A stretch of 64,000 bases of DNA, taken from Collybiopsis luxurians FD-317 M1 (Eukaryota; Basidiomycota; Agaricomycetes; Agaricales; Omphalotaceae). The translations under genes and the position numbers were made by a program. This document shows positions 20,688 through 32,454 of the stretch, one piece after another. Numbering within the stretch: position 1 is the first letter of the stretch; the number at the start of each line of letters is the position of its first letter. The stretch is taken from contig KN834761.1 in assembly GCA_000827265.1 (NCBI GenBank), positions 371,258 to 435,257 of the forward strand, in the 5' to 3' direction. The notes beneath the pieces were generated by a model. That model did no database searches. It had not been told where the DNA came from and saw nothing but the letters and a program-made list of their open reading frames with translations.

Positions 20688-22822
20688 TTTCGCTTTCAAA
20701 CGATTTTCTGCCATTGATCAAGTAGTAAGTGTATGACTACCAACTTCGCAGACAGCTCAGTTGGGTCATTGTAGCCTAGATACACATAATACAATTGCCT
20801 TCAAGAACTAGGACGCTCAAAAGTGCGTCAATTCAAAGGGGAAATCGAACAATAACTGACCTAGTCAATGCAGATGCTTGACCGAAGCTTTACTTTATCG
20901 TGACTTTGGGTTGAAAATCCAGCTTCCTTCTGACAGACTTTGTCCTCCTGTACGTGCTGAAGCGGATTCTTTCTTTGGTTCTTTTTCAGCTGTTTGATGC
21001 TAATTTAGGTCCCAAATGGGTTCTTTAAATTGTTTGGGAGACTCTTCGTTTCTCTAAGGACTTGACGCAAAGTGGGCCAACGCTAATGCGTGGCGGGACT
21101 CGTGCCCTTTTCAGTAATTGGAACAAATTAAATGCCTTGCAGATCAATGTAAGTAATGAAAACTAACCAAATTGTATAAATTGCAAAAATTAGGTCAATT
21201 CAAAATTGCCTGCCTTGGATCAGGCCAGAGCAGGAACTCGGCATTCCACTCCATTCCATGCCACTCGTGATTAGGTCTTCTGACAAGTTAGCTGAATCGT
21301 GACGCAATTACAATGATGGAAGTGCGCAGTATTTACTTATTTCCCTATTAAATTTGAGTAATGAAGAATAACATAAAGTTGCCTGTTAAGGATCAGGCAC
21401 GGAATTCACCACCTCTAAAACTCGGCATTTCATTTCATTCCATGCACTCGTAATGTTTCAGGCTCAACTACGTTCTTTGGATTCCAAACGTTCCCGTTTT
21501 CTCGAAGAGGACAATCCGCTTCGCGGAATCAATATGTACGTTCATGACTGATGATCATCTTCTACCGCTGACGGTTCTATAGCGGCACAGGCGGGTCCAC
21601 TATCTATCCGTTATTGGGTTGCGCGATGGAGAAATCATGGAATTTTGTGGCATCTGGTACGTTTGTAGCTAGATCTTTTCCATGGGTCTCTAATATCTCC
21701 GAGTAGAAATAGGCCCCAACTCCTTCGGCCATGCTCAAAGGATAATACTAGCCAATCATCTTAATGAGTGGATTCAGCTCGTTCAGCCTAATCCAGCATC
21801 CCCAGTCCTTGCTCCCTTATTCCTTGCTAAGGAAGCGACGTGGGTTTCTCCCAACTTTCTTACAGTAAAATTTGTCTGTTTATTTTCCCCAGCTTCGGAT
21901 TCAACATGTGTAATTCTCTGTTCTACAGCAGTGTTGAAAACGTAGCACGATCAGCTGAGGTGAAGCAGTTTGGTCCTAAAGCTTGCATATGCCTAATTCT
22001 GTATCTACGTAGGTTTATTGCTGATCAGGTGGTTGCGCTTAGGATTGTACTGGCGCAGAAGTCGAGATGGTCACCCCAGGCGACGAATCATCTTTTCCTG
22101 GGAAGATGGCCGAGGGAGTTGGAAGACTCGGGAACGATGTAGGTGAGGCTACTCTTAGACCTTTGAATGCCTCATGGTACACCGGAATTCTCGGCAAATT
22201 TGAAGGTACGAAGCTCGATCGTGATCCGTACTTCATATTCTCTTTCTTTCTGGGCGTTTTTCTGTGTCTCTCAGATCGAGAATTACTGAGTTTGTTCAAA
22301 GTCAGACGCGTCGGTGGGCTATAGGCTGGTTTTTTTATGATACACGATTACGGGATAAAAGTGCTTGACATGGCATATGTAGCGATTGGTTAATCTAAGG
22401 ATCAGAGTATCTCCCTCGTTCAGTATCCAAACCTACTCTTTGCAAGATGCTTCCCCGGCCACAATGGTGTCCTATTGCCAGTCTCCTTTACTTCGAAGTC
22501 TGATGGACATTGATGGTGAAGCTGTTTTGAAATTCGTTGTGCCCGCTCAGTCCGACACCTGGCTGCGGAGTGCACGTCGACGCCAGAGAAACGAGGATTT
22601 GGTTATGGGCTCGATCGGTCCTCCTGCTGCGTCTTTCATCTTATCCATGCCCTTAAGTTTGAAGACCCTTGCATGATAACTTCTGTTTGTATCACGTATT
22701 CTTAGCCACGGCTGCCAATTTTGGAAGCCGTTAGCAACCGGCACTACTTGTTGAATTTTATTGGAGGAATGGTTGGGATCGAAATCTGTTTGATACCTTT
22801 GTATTAGTCATGTCGGCGGAAA
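20688..22822 (+). pseudogene. METTL16-like pseudogene, copy 2 (no start codon, intron insertion)
   Basis: Homologous to copy 1 but begins inside exon 1. Compared with copy 1, about 350 bp between two GATTTTGT repeats are gone, which removes the upstream region, the ATG and the first 13 or so codons. A 393-bp insertion sits in the intron after the 11-nt exon. The catalytic motif reads NSLF. The acceptor before the WYTGILGK exon has no AG. The region between the RRWAIG and LMDIDGE exons is shortened, and the same premature TAG as in copies 1 and 3 is present. Confidence 0.85.
21061..21453. mobile_element. 393-bp non-coding insertion, internally duplicated
   Basis: Present in METTL16 copy 2 and absent from copies 1, 4 and 5 at the same site (CTCTAAGGA / TGTTTCAG). 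It starts with GTGGGCCAACGCTAATGCG and contains two tandem sub-units. Each sub-unit runs GCCTG...GATCAGGC, then CTCGGCATT, then CATTCCATGC(C)ACTCGT. A relative is at 7609-7797. No clear target duplication or coding frame. SINE- or MITE-like. Confidence 0.65.
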
Positions 22823-23364
22823 TTACCTGACCTATAGTGGCGTCCTTACTTCAGTCGTGCCTTCTTCGCAGTTCTTGATCCGTCGTTTCTTTTGCTCACT
22901 AAAGCTGGAAAGTATCTAAGAGAGGCCAGGATTATGAAGCAAATTTGGGAATCAAATGCATCTACTGTCACCTTGGCAGATAGAACACAATGATGGTCCT
23001 TTCAGTGCCCCGCTCATGACAGATCGGGGATAGAGCAAGGAAGCTTAGCCGCAGTAAACATTTCAAGCAGAGTTTGGATGCAAGAGAAGCCGAAATCAAT
23101 TGGGAACTACAGGTAGCCTACTCAAAGCCCAGCAGTAGCAGATTCAACCAATAAACAGCGAAGAGCTGAGTTCATTGACAATGTACTGTGAATTACGTGG
23201 TCAACTGCGGTAGAACAGGGAGGGTCAACGCGAGATCAGTAAGTACCCAATCAATACCCGTCAGTTTTCCCGTGCCGTTGGCGCTGGTCTTATATTAAAT
23301 CAACAAGTCGCCCAAGGCTCTCGTCCTTCTTTCTCTCCTTCTATCTCTGGCACAAGCTGTAAAT

Positions 23365-23430
23365 ATGGCAACCGACAGCGTGGATCTCTCTCAGCTAGGA
23401 AATGATACAACAATTGAACTTTATCAAAAT
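23365..23430 (+). pseudogene. 5' stump of a seven-TM gene
   Basis: Matches the first exon start of the gene at 16418 (MATDSVDLSQLGNDTTIE) and stops dead at 23430. There the next duplication unit begins with the AA14-downstream block AGTATCAGTATCATCAG. Marks the junction of a tandem duplication. Confidence 0.85.
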
Positions 23431-23716
23431 AGTATCAGTATCATCAGTAGGTCGAGTACTTGTTAGGTTAGGTGTACCTGAGAGCTGAAGCTAATGTTCG
23501 ATACTGACGCTGAGGCTAAAGGTTTGGTTTGGTTTGATGTGGAAGGGAAGCGTACATATATCCATAGTACATACATACTCTATCTAAGTATACAGAATAT
23601 ACGTGTTACGTGTGTATACCATGATTTACTTCAAGTTGAGTGAACAGTGCTGGCGATTCGGGAGATTATTGGAGTAGGACTCGGATTATTTTTGATTTTC
23701 TTTTAGGTGATTTTGC
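23431..23716. repeat. duplicated AA14-downstream spacer, third copy
   Basis: Aligns with 13515-13800 and 20405-20690. It ends abruptly at 23716, where it is joined to the middle of METTL16 exon 6. Confidence 0.8.
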
Positions 23717-25020
23717 CTATTGGGTTGCGCGATGGAGAAATCATGGAATTTTGTGGCATCCGGTACGTTTGTAGCTAGATCTTTTCCATGGGTCTCTAAT
23801 ATCTCCGCGTAGAAATAGGCCCCAACTCCTTCGGCCATGCTCAAAGGATAATATCAGCCAATCGTCTTCATGAATGGATTCAGCTCGTTCAGCCTAATCC
23901 AGCATCACTAGTCCTTGCTCCCTTATTCCTTGCTGAGGAAGCCACGTGGGTTTCTCCCAACTTTCTTGCAGTAAAATTTGTCCGTTTATTTTCCCCAGCT
24001 TCGAATTCAACATGTGTAATTCTCCGTTCTACAGCAGTGTTGAAAACGTAGCACGATCAGCTGAGGTGAAGCAGTTTGGTCCTAAAGCTTGCATATGCCT
24101 AATTCTGTATCTACGTAGGTTTATTGCTGATCAGGTGGTCACGCTTAGGTTCGTACTGGCGCAGATGTCGAAATGATCACCCCAGGCGACGAATCACCTT
24201 TTGTTGGGAAGATGGCCGAGAGAGCTGGGAGACTCGGGAACGACGTAGGTGAGGCTACTCTTAGACCTATGAATGCCTCATGGTACACTGGAATTCTCGG
24301 CAAATTTGAAGGTACGAATCTCGATCGTGATCCGTACTCCATATTCTCTTTCTTTCTGGGCGTTTTTATGTGCCTCTCAGATCAAGAACCACATCGTTAC
24401 TGAGTTTGTTCAAAGTCAGACGCGTCGATGGGTTATAGGCCGGTTTTTTTGACACACGATTACGGGATAGAAGAGCTTGACATGGCAGATGTGGCGATTG
24501 GTTAATCTAAGGATTAGAGTATCTCCCCCATTCAGCATCCAAACCTAGTCTTTGCAAGATGCTTCCCCGGCCACAATGGTGTCCTATTGCCAGTCTCCTT
24601 TACTTCGAAGTCCGCACTTGCCGACACCCTTTCCAATGTTTTATCATCCTACTCGCATCAGAGGGCAACCAACCAGGATCTTTGTGATATAGGAGATTGG
24701 CTGATGGACATTGAAGGTGAAGCTATTTTGAAATTCATTGTGTCCGCTCAGCGCGACACCTGGTTGCGGAGTGCACGTCGAGACGAGGATTTGGTTATGG
24801 GCCCGATCGGTCCTCCTGCTGCATCTTTCATCTCATCCGTGCCCTTTGAAGACCCTTGCATGATAACTTCTTTTTGTATCATGGATTCTTAGCCACCGCC
24901 GCCAATTTTGGGAGCCGTTAGCAACTGGGATTACTTGTTAAATTTTATTGGAGGAATGGTTGGGATCGAAATCTGTTTGGTATCTTTGTATTAGTCATGT
25001 CAGCCGAGAGGTCTTATAAT
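23717..25020 (+). pseudogene. METTL16-like pseudogene, copy 3 (5'-truncated)
   Basis: Begins inside the SAM-binding exon (after IYP of GTGASAIYP), so exons 1-5 are missing. It retains the catalytic exon with NSPF, the [10 protein letters not shown] exon, and the C-terminal exon with LMDIEGEAILKFIVSAQR. It carries the same CAG-to-TAG stop as copies 1 and 2, and part of the RRRQRN basic patch is deleted. Followed by a full seven-TM gene. Confidence 0.85.
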
Positions 25021-25563
25021 TATCTGACCTATAGTGGCGTCCTTACTTCAGTCATGCCTTTTTTGCAGTTCTCTGATTCGTCGTTTCGTTTGCTCACTAA
25101 AGCTGGAAAGTATCTAAGAGAGGCCAGGATTATGAAGTAAATTTGGGAATCAAATGCATCTACTGTCACCTTGGCAGATAGAACACAATGATGGTCCTTT
25201 CAGCGCCCCGCTCATGACAGATCGGGGATAGAGCAAGGGAGCTTAGCCGCAGTAAATATTTCGAGCAGAGTTTGGATGCAAGAGAAGCCGAAATCAATTG
25301 GGAACTACAGGTAGCCTATTCAAAGCCCAGCAGTAGCAGATTCAACCAATATACAGCGAAGAGCTGAGTTCATTGACAATGTACCGTGAATTACGTGGTC
25401 AACTGCGGCAGAACAGGTAGGGTCAACGCGAGATCAGCAGGTACCCAATCAATACCTGTCAATTTTCCCGTGCCGTCGGCGCTGGTCTTATATTAAATCA
25501 ACAAGTCGCCCAAGGCTCTCGTCCTTCTTTCTCTCCTTCTAGCTCTGGCGCCAAGCTGTAAAA

Positions 25564-26900
25564 ATGGCAGCCGACAGTGTGGATCTCTCTCAGTTAGGAA
25601 ATGATACAATAATTGAAGTTTATCGAACTACAATTAGATTTACTCTTTTTGGTTTGTAATATCTATTGGATAATCAAGTATAGGATTGCTGACTGAAGCC
25701 TTATAGGTTTCTACCTCGGAGTCTCAGGATTAGCCATCTATCTCCTCATGTGAGGATCGTAACTTAATCTATATCCAGCTTTGAACATCCTTTGTGCAGC
25801 CAGAGAGGGCTGGATAAACGCCCTCGGCAGATTGCTTTCATCATGCAATTATGTCTACTTTTTAATAACATTGTTAACTTTGCCAACGACGTGGGGCTCA
25901 TAGTAACCTACATGAATGTGGTCTTCTTTCAATTGGATCTTGCCGGGGTCGCACCGTTAGCTTATGATATTATCAGCAATTGGTGCAGTAGCTTTAATGT
26001 GCGTAACGGTTACCTACTCGCAGAAACTTGGACTATTCCATCTTTATAATGACCGCAACAGCTCATACTTGGAGATCTGTTGGTTATCTGGAGAGCTTGG
26101 GCAGTATGGCATGGAAGTAAAAATGTCCAAAAATTCCTGACCGCCTTAGCAATTTGCAATACAGGTAGGCCAATATTCATATGATCAATGGAATTGGCTA
26201 TCTCATATTGCTCAACTTGTTCAAAAGTCATAATACTTTTTTTTGGCTTTTTTCTTCCCATCACTGAGACTCCCAGTCAAGCAGTTCAATGCCAACCACA
26301 ATTTGACCTTCAGGATAACTTTAACTTGCTAATTTCTCTCATATCGAACATTCTGGCCACATCAGCGGTTGCATATAGAGTATTGTCAATGTAGGTACTT
26401 CGCAAGCATTGTGATGCAATTTTCAAATAGACGACGACTTGAAACTTAATGCATACCGCTCTAGCACAAATGAACCCAGACAAGAATATCAGAACAGACC
26501 TGACAGGTCCCAAGCACAAAAGATACTCTGGTTTGTGGTGGAATCTGGGGTGATATTTTGCATTCTTCAGGTATATGTTTTATTCCTGCTTTTTGAATGA
26601 GCTCCCATCATTTTCTGCTTACTTTTTAGGCTGCATATTATGCAGTTAGCATTGCGGTTGACTCATGCAGCACTCAAATATCTAGTTCCTCCCATTTGAT
26701 TCAAGCATTTGGCATTATTAACCCTTTGGGTTCCACGATTTTGGTGAGTTATAGCTTTCCTACATCATCACCTTCAAAGATTGAAACACATATTCCAGCC
26801 ATGTTATCCTGCTTTAGTTCACATAGTAACTTGTTTGATTGGGAAACCTGAATGATATATGTCATAGGCTCATATTATATTACTTTTTCTCTGGACAAAA
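25564..26900 (+). CDS. fungal seven-TM-like membrane protein (multi-exon)
   Basis: Starts MAADSVDLSQLGNDTIIE at 25564. It has the same exon blocks as the copy at 16418: TLFGFYLGVSGLAIYLL, RPRQIAFIMQLCLLFNN, the LLVIWRAWAVWHG block, a helix with LLISLISNILATSAVAY, and YYAVSIAVDSCS near the end. It is the closest relative of 16418, consistent with the segmental duplication. Function unknown. Splice sites near the end are approximate. Confidence 0.55.
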
Positions 26901-27060
26901 ATATTTAATCTTGCTTCATCATCTTGTCTGCCGCACACCTCAAGCTACGAGATGTGGCGGCGGCGGCGGAAATTAGAATTTGCCAGCTCCCACAACCTCA
27001 TCCATGATCACTTTCTTTGGAGGCATCCACGCGCATCCTAGAAGAGACTTCCATTGAGAC

Positions 27061-28119
27061 ACGGTAAAGAAAGATTTATTGGTTCGCGTAAGAACCAGTG
27101 AGAGGCCCAGTCGGGTCTGATAACCAGCTAAGTGTATAGCAAATAATCTGATAGACCACTGAGACAAGTAGCCTACAAGGTATGTAGTGAATAATAATGA
27201 AAGAAATAATCAGTACTCAGCTCGATTAATTTAGTTGTCTTCTCTAACAACTTGGGCGCAGCAAACTCAGTTCTCAGAGAGCAGTTGGTCGAAGTCAAAA
27301 GGGGGAGATGGATTTTCTTGTCTCTGTATGACAAGTCTATAAACTGGTTTACAGGACTGCAAATATGCCCCTCCAATTAATTACTATAGTTGGCATTATA
27401 TATGATAAGTAATGAAAATAAATTGTCCAGACGAAGCAGAAGTACCCTCATCTGTCTCCAGCCATTCCGGGATCTCCAGGATGGTCAGGGATAACACACG
27501 GAAATGAAGAAACAACCTGCACACTGCCTCCTCAGTGTGTAAGTGACGAGATGGGGTGCCCAGTCCCACTGTCTAGGTTGGTGTGTACCCTGAGATCCCT
27601 TCTCAGTTCCCAGCTGTTGACATCTGAGGCGAAAGGGATTGGTGGAAAATTAAAATGCAAGCAGTCAGAGAAACAGAAAAGGGTAATATGTGTTGTACTA
27701 GTATTATGTCCCTTCCACAAATCGGACCCATCATGCTCCCCCATACATTCCTTTGAGATTTGGGGACTAGGAATCTTGAGCCAAGACATTGCGGATGCTA
27801 TGAAAATGTGTAACTAAGGGTAGAAGGGAGATGGGATGGTAGTACTAGTGGGACAAGGAGAGTGAATACGAAATGATGGTGATGGTGATATTGCATGTGG
27901 GAAAGAATAATGCCATTGTGTCCATAGGTCATGAATTTAGGGGAAAAGAGTGTAAAGGCAAGAAAGTGATAAGATGACAGGTGGGAATGAAACATTGAAT
28001 AGGGAGGGGTGTATTGGTCGAGTAAATTGTGAGGATGTTTAGCATTAGAAGTGATATAAAGAGTAATTAGCCGAAAGGGGAAATGTCTACCAAGGAGGCA
28101 GACGACACTTCCACAACAG
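27061..28119. mobile_element. insertion of about 1.06 kb in the apyrase pseudogene
   Basis: Defined by comparison: 17770-18091 and 50760-50870 run straight through the site (TTCCATTGAGATGCAATCC) while this copy does not. It has no long open frame and no obvious terminal repeats. Its class is unknown. Confidence 0.55.
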
Positions 28120-28333
28120 TCCCATAATATCTCTTCCCAATAGATGGCTTTTGCACATGCTTTGTCTGCCAGGTTCTGGTCGTGGATCTCCTGAACGCTT
28201 TGGAGGGTTAGCTTTGACTGAACTGGCTTGTTTCTGGCTTGTCTCCCGTAACCAGCTGGACCATATTTCCCACAGTTCATGTTAGATCTTTGCCGTTGGG
28301 CCCGTTATACGGCCGAAACGAGAGTTCATCCTT

Positions 28334-29085
28334 GTAAGGCTACAACCTATTATATTACCATTAATCAAAGCCTGTAATTAATAGTAATAGGTTTTTAATA
28401 TATTAATACCATATTAAAATAGATAATTAATTATATTTTCTGGCTGTGTTAATGTCTTTGGCTTACAGTACTTCTAATGTCTTCTGTAAGATACAGGAGA
28501 TTGCTCCAGATGCAATTTTGTTCAGGCAGAGGTTAAGTTCAGCCCACATTGCATCCATTTGACATCCATGCAAGTTGAGTCCAAGTTGCTACTAGCATGA
28601 GTAATTGAATCATGTGATATGAAGGGTTAGGGTGAAAGAATTTGAAAGCAATGGATAAACATACTTTCTCAATGCTCACATCACTGTGCACAAATTCTTG
28701 TAAGTTGCCAAAAATGGTAAACTTGTGGAAAACTTACATTAAAAAGTATGGGAAACTTCCTTTTATGAAAAATTTTTTGTATCTATTTTTCATAAGTTTG
28801 CCATCAGTGGCAGAACTTACTGAAAATCGCATGCAGTGCATTCAACTCCTTTGGCATTCATAACACTCAGGATGGTGCAAGGATGGAGTGAGGGTGATGT
28901 AAATGACCCAATAAGATGTATATTAATATATTTCTCCCTTCCTAATGTAAACCTATTTATTATCTATTATAATAGGAAAACAACCTATTATGCAAAATGT
29001 CATAATACAATCAAAATATAATAGTAATTTTAATATGTAATAATTTATTAAATAGGTAATTAATACTAACATATTGGAGCCTTAC
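28334..29085. mobile_element. 752-bp TIR element (non-autonomous)
   Basis: Begins GTAAGGCT and ends AGCCTTAC, with AT-rich ends that are roughly inverted beyond the 8 bp. It lies in a place where the intact apyrase copy is continuous (GAGTTCGTCCT-CGGTTC). No transposase frame. A truncated copy is at 18092-18440. The target duplication is unclear. Confidence 0.6.
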
Positions 29086-29264
29086 GTCCCCGGTTCTGAC
29101 TTCTTGATCAGGAAATTGGAATCCGAACCCCTCTCCCAAAACATATTTACCCACTGAGCCGAGAACCATGCCTTACCCATAACCTCATCGTCCCTGTGCC
29201 TACCTCAGCCGCAGCAAAGGCCAATTGAACATAGTGGTTCGGTGTACCTCAGCTTCATTGTAGC

Positions 29265-30365
29265 GGGGCTGTCACTGCGTCGCTCCATCCCATGCATTCC
29301 ATCATTCCACACTTGCCATATTCTTGTATCCATATCTATATTCATTATAATCCTTAGACCCCCAATCTGTTAATCACTCATTCATGTTGTTAATTGCTAT
29401 TGTAGATGCCCGATTATTACATACTAGGGTAGGGTGAGTATGATTTTGGGATGTGAATAACATGTATATTAACATTGGCATCTTCAACAGCTATAGTAAC
29501 ATCATATTAGCATGTTATTAACATTCTATCAAGTAAAACTAGCTCTACCGCAGTGAAATACATTTTAAATTGTCTCCCAGTTAATCACCTCTGTCTTTTT
29601 CTGGCTAGGTCTGCAGGATCAATATGCTTTGCTTTGTAATCAACAACTGCTGCAAACAGAGGATCACATCACCTTTTTGGGATTACCTGTTTTAAAATTC
29701 CAGCACTGAGATTTACATCAATGACGAGCGCAATTTTATCATCCAGCTCCAATTCATCCCCGAAGCCATCCACAGGAGGATGAATAAGGTGAATCAGAGT
29801 ATTGTCAGGCTCATTTGACTCATGAGCTTCATGAAGATCAGTATGTTCTAGATTATCTGACAACGGGACCAGTTCCTTTTCTTTGTTCGAGGAGGGGCGG
29901 GAAACATTGGTAATCCAATTTTCAGTTTGGTCTGATCTTTGGAAGGCTTCTGCGCAAAATGTAGTTCTGAGCCACTGGAGTTTTTGCTCAATTTCTGGTG
30001 GGAGCAGACTATCTAGTGTGGACATTAAGGTGAAAATTTTGTTGGCAGCTTTTGGTAACATCTAAGCATTTTAACATTGATTAACATTGTACTTTACAGG
30101 TCTATGTGAATCGCATGTTATTAACAATGTTAATTAACAAATGTTAATGAATTTTGAATATCGCCCCTACCTTATTACATATAGCATACACTACTATAAA
30201 AGCCAGCTTGTACATAGAGTAGGGAAGTCCTTCTTGAATCAACACTTTAACCTTGTCATTTGTCTGGCCAAGCACTCAGTAAGTTAGATTTCCACAAAGC
30301 TAACCTTTCTCTTTCCCCTCATGCTCTTGTACTGCGTAACTCCGTCGAAGATACGTTACATTCAT
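29265..30365. mobile_element. insertion of about 1.1 kb in the apyrase pseudogene
   Basis: Interrupts sequence that is continuous at 51160-51180 in the other apyrase copy (CTTCAT / ATTCC). Much of it is rich in GTTAATAAC-type AT sequence. It holds a 130-codon frame on the minus strand (29669-30061) of unknown family. Confidence 0.5.
29669..30061 (-). CDS. hypothetical 130-aa frame inside an insertion
   Basis: The frame starts MLPKAANKIFTLMSTLDSLL and ends QVIPKR. It is acidic in the middle. I recognise no domain and see no splice pattern. It may be a piece of a transposon protein or chance. Confidence 0.25.
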   Translation of the reverse strand: MLPKAANKIFTLMSTLDSLLPPEIEQKLQWLRTTFCAEAFQRSDQTENWITNVSRPSSNKEKELVPLSDNLEHTDLHEAHESNEPDNTLIHLIHPPVDGFGDELELDDKIALVIDVNLSAGILKQVIPKR

Positions 30366-30959
30366 ATTCCATAATCTCAACACTGATTTTTTGTGCTGGC
30401 CATTGAATCCCTTCTAAGTACCCCACGAGTGCCATCTCTACGTAACCAAGCGAATAGGGAGATTCCTTTCCAAGCTCTGTAAATGTGCGCAAGGAAAAGT
30501 TGGCCGCGATCTAACCATAGGCAGCCTCTTCTTTGCCATTGATCGTCGTGTATGACTCCTCACTCGTTTCGAATATACATTTGTTTCGGAAATATAGGTT
30601 TATTCCCGCTCCAGAGGTAACGGGGTCTCTTTGGGCTGACGACGGAGATTCCTCATGCCAGCGGTGCCAAGCATGATAAGACGAATTTTTTGCAGGTCAT
30701 TATCTTCGACACTTAGATGACCTTTGAATTGCATCTTAGCGTCCTCGATTATGGGCCCAAAATATTCTTCTACTACTGCTTCTGGAGCTGGTCTACATCC
30801 CAACGACACAATTCCCTCTTCAAGGCATGAGGAGAACGTACATATAAATAGGATGAATATGGGCGCATAATAAACAAATTACTAACTTTCAGTTAACTGT
30901 TTTCCTGCAGACGCGGGAGGAGGCTTGAGACCTGGGTCCCAGTATTGGTAGCTCTCGAC

Positions 30960-32290
30960 GGCAATGGCAATGGCGACGGTTCCTCGTCCTGGTGCGCCTG
31001 TGTGTGCTGCCAATCCAGGACCCCAGATTTTCCCCTCAGAGCTTACATCGAAAGTTTAGACAAGAAAAAATAATTTCGCCAAAATGTGATGTCAGAAGTT
31101 CGGACAAATCTGAGGCATAGTCACACCTACCTAAATCTCAAGTTCGGACAAGTCCGCCAACATGAACAAAGGTGAGTTCAAAGTTTGCACATGCTCGAGG
31201 GATCCACCAGTGTCCACTGGTATAGACTGACATCTAGCATATGTATTCTATTCCTATTGTCATAACAATAGTATTAGTTTTGAAGGCCTCAGAAGTAGTT
31301 CAACGTTGGAATTGTAGTTCATACTTATGCTCAGATACCCTCACACACGTTCCTTGCTATAATTGGCTGCAACAAGTTCAAGGAGATTCAGACCGGGCTT
31401 CAAATCTCCGATAGAGCTTATCGGATGTTTGTTGATTCGCTGGATGAGTGAGATGGCCTCATCGCTTCATTTTAATACAACTAGACACAAAAAATGTATT
31501 TTACAGTTTCCAAAGGTATACTGTACAAATTTGATGTCGATTCAAAAGTTCGGACATTGAGTTCGAAATTCCGGAAATTTCCGATGTAACCTTTGAGGGG
31601 AAAATCAGGGTCCTGCCAGCGCCCATTGAGTGTGTCGTGGCCCGGCTCGTTGCACGTTATCTTCAAGGAAATGAAAACAAGTTGAAAAAATTCTGAATTA
31701 AGAAACGTGACGGGGCCTCTGCTTGCGCTGCTTTGTATCGTTTGCGTGTTTTGATGGGGGCATCGATGACCTTTTTTCAGTATCAGTATCAGCAGGTCGA
31801 GTACTTGGTATACTAAATGGTGTACCTGAGCCTGAAGGTGAAGTTTGATATCGACGCCGAGGCTGAAGGTTTGATTGGGTTTGGTTTGGTGTGGAAGGGC
31901 AAGCGTACATATATCCATAGTATATACATACTCAATCTATACGGAATATACGTGTGCATACACGCTATATTTACTCACTTGTGTTTTCGTAGGTTGGGTG
32001 ACTGCCGACTTGGGGGATTGTTGGAGTGGGGGTATATTCAAAGTTTTTTGAGGTGATTTTACCGTACGGAGCGAGGACAATAAAAATTGGTGAAGGAAGT
32101 AACCGGCCCGGTCATGCCTGTAGGTACTTGCTTTCGTTTGAAGGTGTGTTAGTCATCCTATGGGTGACTTGGGTCCATACGAGTACATACGTGAAATTGT
32201 CCTTGCATTCCATCTGTACGAGTCTAAGCTAGACAGTCCATATGTGAATCGAGCAAAACACGAATACCTGATCGCAAAATCGTTGGGCTC
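30960..32290. repeat. decayed copy of the AA14-downstream / METTL16-upstream spacer
   Basis: Blocks matching 13010-13700 (CCTGGTGCGCCTGTG, AACGTGACGGGGCCTC, GTACATATATCCATAGTA) and 13800-14040 (GGTGATTTTACCGTACGG, CGAGCAAAACACGAATAC) occur in order, with an unrelated stretch around 31040-31600. No METTL16 exon follows this copy. Confidence 0.65.
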
Positions 32291-32454
32291 TTTTTGCTAC
32301 ATATCGGCGCGATTTTACCACATTTATAAACTCGGTTAAGCACAGTGTCGTACAGATACGATGAATGATTACTTACTGATTGAGATAGATGCAGGAACAA
32401 GTAGATTGGATTAGAATTTTCTCTCTGGAAAATTTAGAGCGCATCGCGTTTAAT

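Larger units (their letters stand above)
26938..30895 (-). pseudogene. apyrase (GDA1/CD39) pseudogene broken by insertions
   Basis: Collinear pieces of the apyrase at 50730-52425 appear in order on the minus strand. 30895-30390 contains LIMLGTAGMRNL and the GKEEAA region remains. 29264-29086 has the segment around the penultimate exons. 28333-28120 carries QSKLTLQSVQEIHDQNLAD, and 27060-26938 ends with GCAWMPPKKVI. Three insertions separate the pieces (27061-28119, 28334-29085, about 29265-30365), and about 480 bp near 30435 are deleted. Not functional. Confidence 0.75.
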
